Part shown: positions 5,514-6,894 of the stretch, one piece after another | How positions within the stretch are numbered: position 1 is the first letter of the stretch | How the letters are laid out: every line of letters starts with the position of its first letter | The notes under the pieces: model-generated | Database searches by the model: none | Told to the model about the DNA's origin: nothing | The model's input: only the letters and a program-made list of their open reading frames with translations | Translations under genes and position numbers: made by a program | Origin: Smithellaceae bacterium | GTDB taxonomy: Bacteria; Desulfobacterota; Syntrophia; Syntrophales; Smithellaceae | Length of the DNA: 6,894 nucleotides | Reading direction: 5' to 3' | NCBI GenBank assembly: GCA_028704195.1 | Contig: JAQVLL010000109.1 | Coordinates: 1 to 6,894, forward strand

Positions 5514-6380
5514 ATGGCAACGAGCTTTAAGCAAATTGAGGAAAACCTGAAAAACGAAGCCAGAAAACTTCTGGAAGACCAAAAGGTAAGTCTGGTTCTG
5601 GCTTACGGCAGAGGTTATGATGAAAATCATCCCGTTCCCTTTGTCGCAAAAGTCGCAGCGGATGTGGAGAATATCGTATTCAACGAATACTGCACCGCCA
5701 ATATGGCAAGATACCTGGTCCGTTATCCGCGGGGAACAAAGATGGCGATTGCCGTTAAACCGGCTGACAGCCGTGCCGTGGTCCAACTCATCCAGGAAGA
5801 CAAAGTTAAACGTGAAGATTTGATTCTCCTGGGGATCCCGGTAATCGGCATGAAAAATTCAAAAACCGGGGAAGCCATCGACGGCAAGACCACCTGCGGC
5901 CTGTATAATCCTGTTTTGTATGATGTGCTTCTGGGTGAAGAAATTCATGGTCAGCCTGTTGACTCGCCGTATGATGTCCTTGCCCAATACGAAGCAATGG
6001 ACAAAGACGAGAGGTTTGCTTTCTGGAAAAAGGAATTTGACAAGTGCATCCGCTGTTACGCCTGTCGTAAAGCCTGTCCGATGTGCTATTGCGATCCGTG
6101 CTTTATCGATCAGAATAAACCGAAGTGGGGCGATAAATCCCCGCAATCTCACGGCAACCTGATGTACCATCTGACCCGTTTTCATCATCTGGCCGGTCGG
6201 TGCATTGACTGCGGTGAATGTTCACGGGCCTGCCCGGTGGACATCCCGTTGTATTTATTTCACAAGAAAGTGGCCAGGGAGTGCGAGGAAATGTTCGGCC
6301 AGGCTGCAGGCAACAGCATACAGGACAAGCCGGTTTTGGTGAATTTCCGTGTGGATGATTCTGATAAAATTCTGGAGTAA
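5514..6380 (+). CDS. 4Fe-4S dicluster protein with FrhB/F420-dehydrogenase-beta-like N-terminal domain (Flx-module subunit)
   Basis: The 288-residue protein has two parts. Residues about 20-125 contain PVPFVAKVA, NEYCTANMARYL (C60), MAIAVKPADSRAVVQLI and KREDLILLGIPVIGM, which resemble the N-terminal region of FrhB/FdhB-type flavoproteins; this is a pattern resemblance, not a scored match. The C-terminal part carries C178-x2-C181-x2-C184-x3-C188 with extra C191, C193 and C196, then C230-x2-C233-x2-C236-x3-C240-P. No membrane segment is seen. Its place between mvhD and an AsrA-like gene points to a cytoplasmic Fe-S subunit that helps bring electrons into HdrA through MvhD, as proposed for ferredoxin-like Flx subunits. 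Whether it binds a flavin, or still recognises an F420-like cofactor, cannot be told from the sequence. The whole FrhB C-terminal domain is not present in recognisable form, so it is not a complete FrhB. Confidence 0.85.
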   Translation: MATSFKQIEENLKNEARKLLEDQKVSLVLAYGRGYDENHPVPFVAKVAADVENIVFNEYCTANMARYLVRYPRGTKMAIAVKPADSRAVVQLIQEDKVKREDLILLGIPVIGMKNSKTGEAIDGKTTCGLYNPVLYDVLLGEEIHGQPVDSPYDVLAQYEAMDKDERFAFWKKEFDKCIRCYACRKACPMCYCDPCFIDQNKPKWGDKSPQSHGNLMYHLTRFHHLAGRCIDCGECSRACPVDIPLYLFHKKVARECEEMFGQAAGNSIQDKPVLVNFRVDDSDKILE

Positions 6381-6384
6381 GGAG
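6381..6384 (+). promoter_or_regulatory. Ribosome binding site that decides the GTG start of the last gene
   Basis: GGAG follows directly after the TAA at 6378-6380 and lies 7 nt before the GTG at 6392. No in-frame ATG occurs until the Met codon at 6443, well inside the conserved region, so the GTG is preferred. Confidence 0.65.
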
Positions 6385-6391
6385 CTTTGTT

Positions 6392-6894
6392 GTGTTGAAA
6401 AAAACAGCAGTTCAAAAAATATCCGATCTGGCAGCGCAGCTGATGCAGAAGGGAACGCTAATTGCACCTGTCCGGGAAGACGCGGGGTTCAATTTCCGTG
6501 AAATATCAGATGCCAAGCAGGTGGATTTGAATTATTACAATACACTGATGAGCCCCAAGTCGGTTTTTTTCCCGCAAATGGAAGATTTTGTCCGGTATCA
6601 AACCGGAAAGTCTGTTCTGGACGCGGTGCCTGTGAAAATGAATTTGAAACCGGCATTCCTTTTTGGTGTCCGGCCCTGCGACGTCAAAAGCTTCGAGATT
6701 ATGGATATTCATTTCAGCGGCACCGGCGCGGTTGATCCCTACTGGCAGAAAAGAAGAGAAGCTACCACGATTTTCGGTTATGCATTCGATCCGAACACGC
6801 CGGCGGACGGGGCGGATTTTTATTCAACCCTGGGAATCGGTGCGGCGGATCCTGAAGGCAGCGATGTTTTCATGATGAAAAAAAACGATGATCT
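6392..6894 (+). CDS. AsrA-family 4Fe-4S dicluster protein, N-terminal part (GTG start, 3' end outside window)
   Basis: The frame starts at GTG 6392 and stays open to the window edge, giving 167 complete codons. Residues about 20-50 have the pattern GTLIAPVRED...FREISDA, and residues about 88-100 read FLFGVRPCDVKSFE, the hallmark FGVRPCD motif of AsrA-type (sulfite reductase A/Flx) proteins. The Fe-S motifs lie in the C-terminal half in this family and would fall beyond the window. It is therefore the counterpart of the AsrA-like gene whose tail opens the window, and the two cannot be compared directly because opposite halves are visible. It begins 11 nt after the preceding stop, so it belongs to the mvhD-led group. 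The inferred role is electron relay between a flavin subunit and the Hdr complex; an AsrB-like partner may follow outside the window. Confidence 0.85.
   Translation, partial: MLKKTAVQKISDLAAQLMQKGTLIAPVREDAGFNFREISDAKQVDLNYYNTLMSPKSVFFPQMEDFVRYQTGKSVLDAVPVKMNLKPAFLFGVRPCDVKSFEIMDIHFSGTGAVDPYWQKRREATTIFGYAFDPNTPADGADFYSTLGIGAADPEGSDVFMMKKNDD

Noticed and set aside
6663..6875. Forward 70-codon open frame near the window end
   Set aside because: The GTG-started frame from 6392 contains the FGVRPCD motif and has a good ribosome binding site; this frame is a shadow of it.
1..6894. CRISPR array, tRNA, rRNA or transposase
   Set aside because: No regularly spaced repeats, no tRNA-like cloverleaf or rRNA sequence and no transposase-like ORF were seen on either strand.

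Overview
This window looks like chromosomal DNA from a strictly anaerobic bacterium, most likely a deltaproteobacterium (Desulfobacterota: a syntroph or sulfate reducer). That is inferred from gene content, balanced base composition and the style of the intergenic repeats; no marker gene gives a firm taxonomy. All seven genes lie on the + strand, all encode iron-sulfur and/or flavin redox proteins, and together they read as a soluble heterodisulfide-reductase-like (Hdr) electron-transfer module with its electron-input partners.

Layout. (1) 1-390 is the C-terminal end of an AsrA-family two-cluster [4Fe-4S] protein, followed 14 nt later by (2) 405-1244, an AsrB/PyrK-like FAD/NAD(P)H and [2Fe-2S] oxidoreductase. 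A strong rho-independent terminator at 1274-1302 closes this unit. (3) 1421-2596 is a fused HdrC-HdrB protein. (4) 2826-4775 is a full-length HdrA flavoprotein. (5) 5083-5499 is MvhD. (6) 5514-6380 is a two-domain protein with an FrhB-like N-terminus and two [4Fe-4S] clusters. (7) 6392 to the window end is the N-terminal part of a second AsrA-family protein, starting at GTG and cut by the edge. Genes 5-7 are tightly spaced (14 and 11 nt). The hdrCB-hdrA and hdrA-mvhD gaps (229 and 307 bp) carry palindromic repeat-like elements.

How the genes fit together. In known Hdr complexes HdrA carries the flavin proposed to bifurcate electrons, MvhD delivers electrons to HdrA, and HdrC passes them to the CCG-domain clusters of HdrB. 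No hydrogenase subunit is present here. The electron source is more likely NAD(P)H through the AsrB-like flavoprotein and AsrA-like/FrhB-like ferredoxin subunits, as in the FlxABCD-HdrABC system of Desulfovibrio. The terminal acceptor is not shown by the sequence.

Unusual points are AsrA-type genes on both sides of the Hdr core, an HdrB half whose first CCG motif has Ser for a ligand Cys, an FrhB-like/AsrA-like hybrid subunit, and three different repeat-like elements in the gaps. The core is a recognisable family assembly rather than an entirely new system; what may be new is this particular arrangement.
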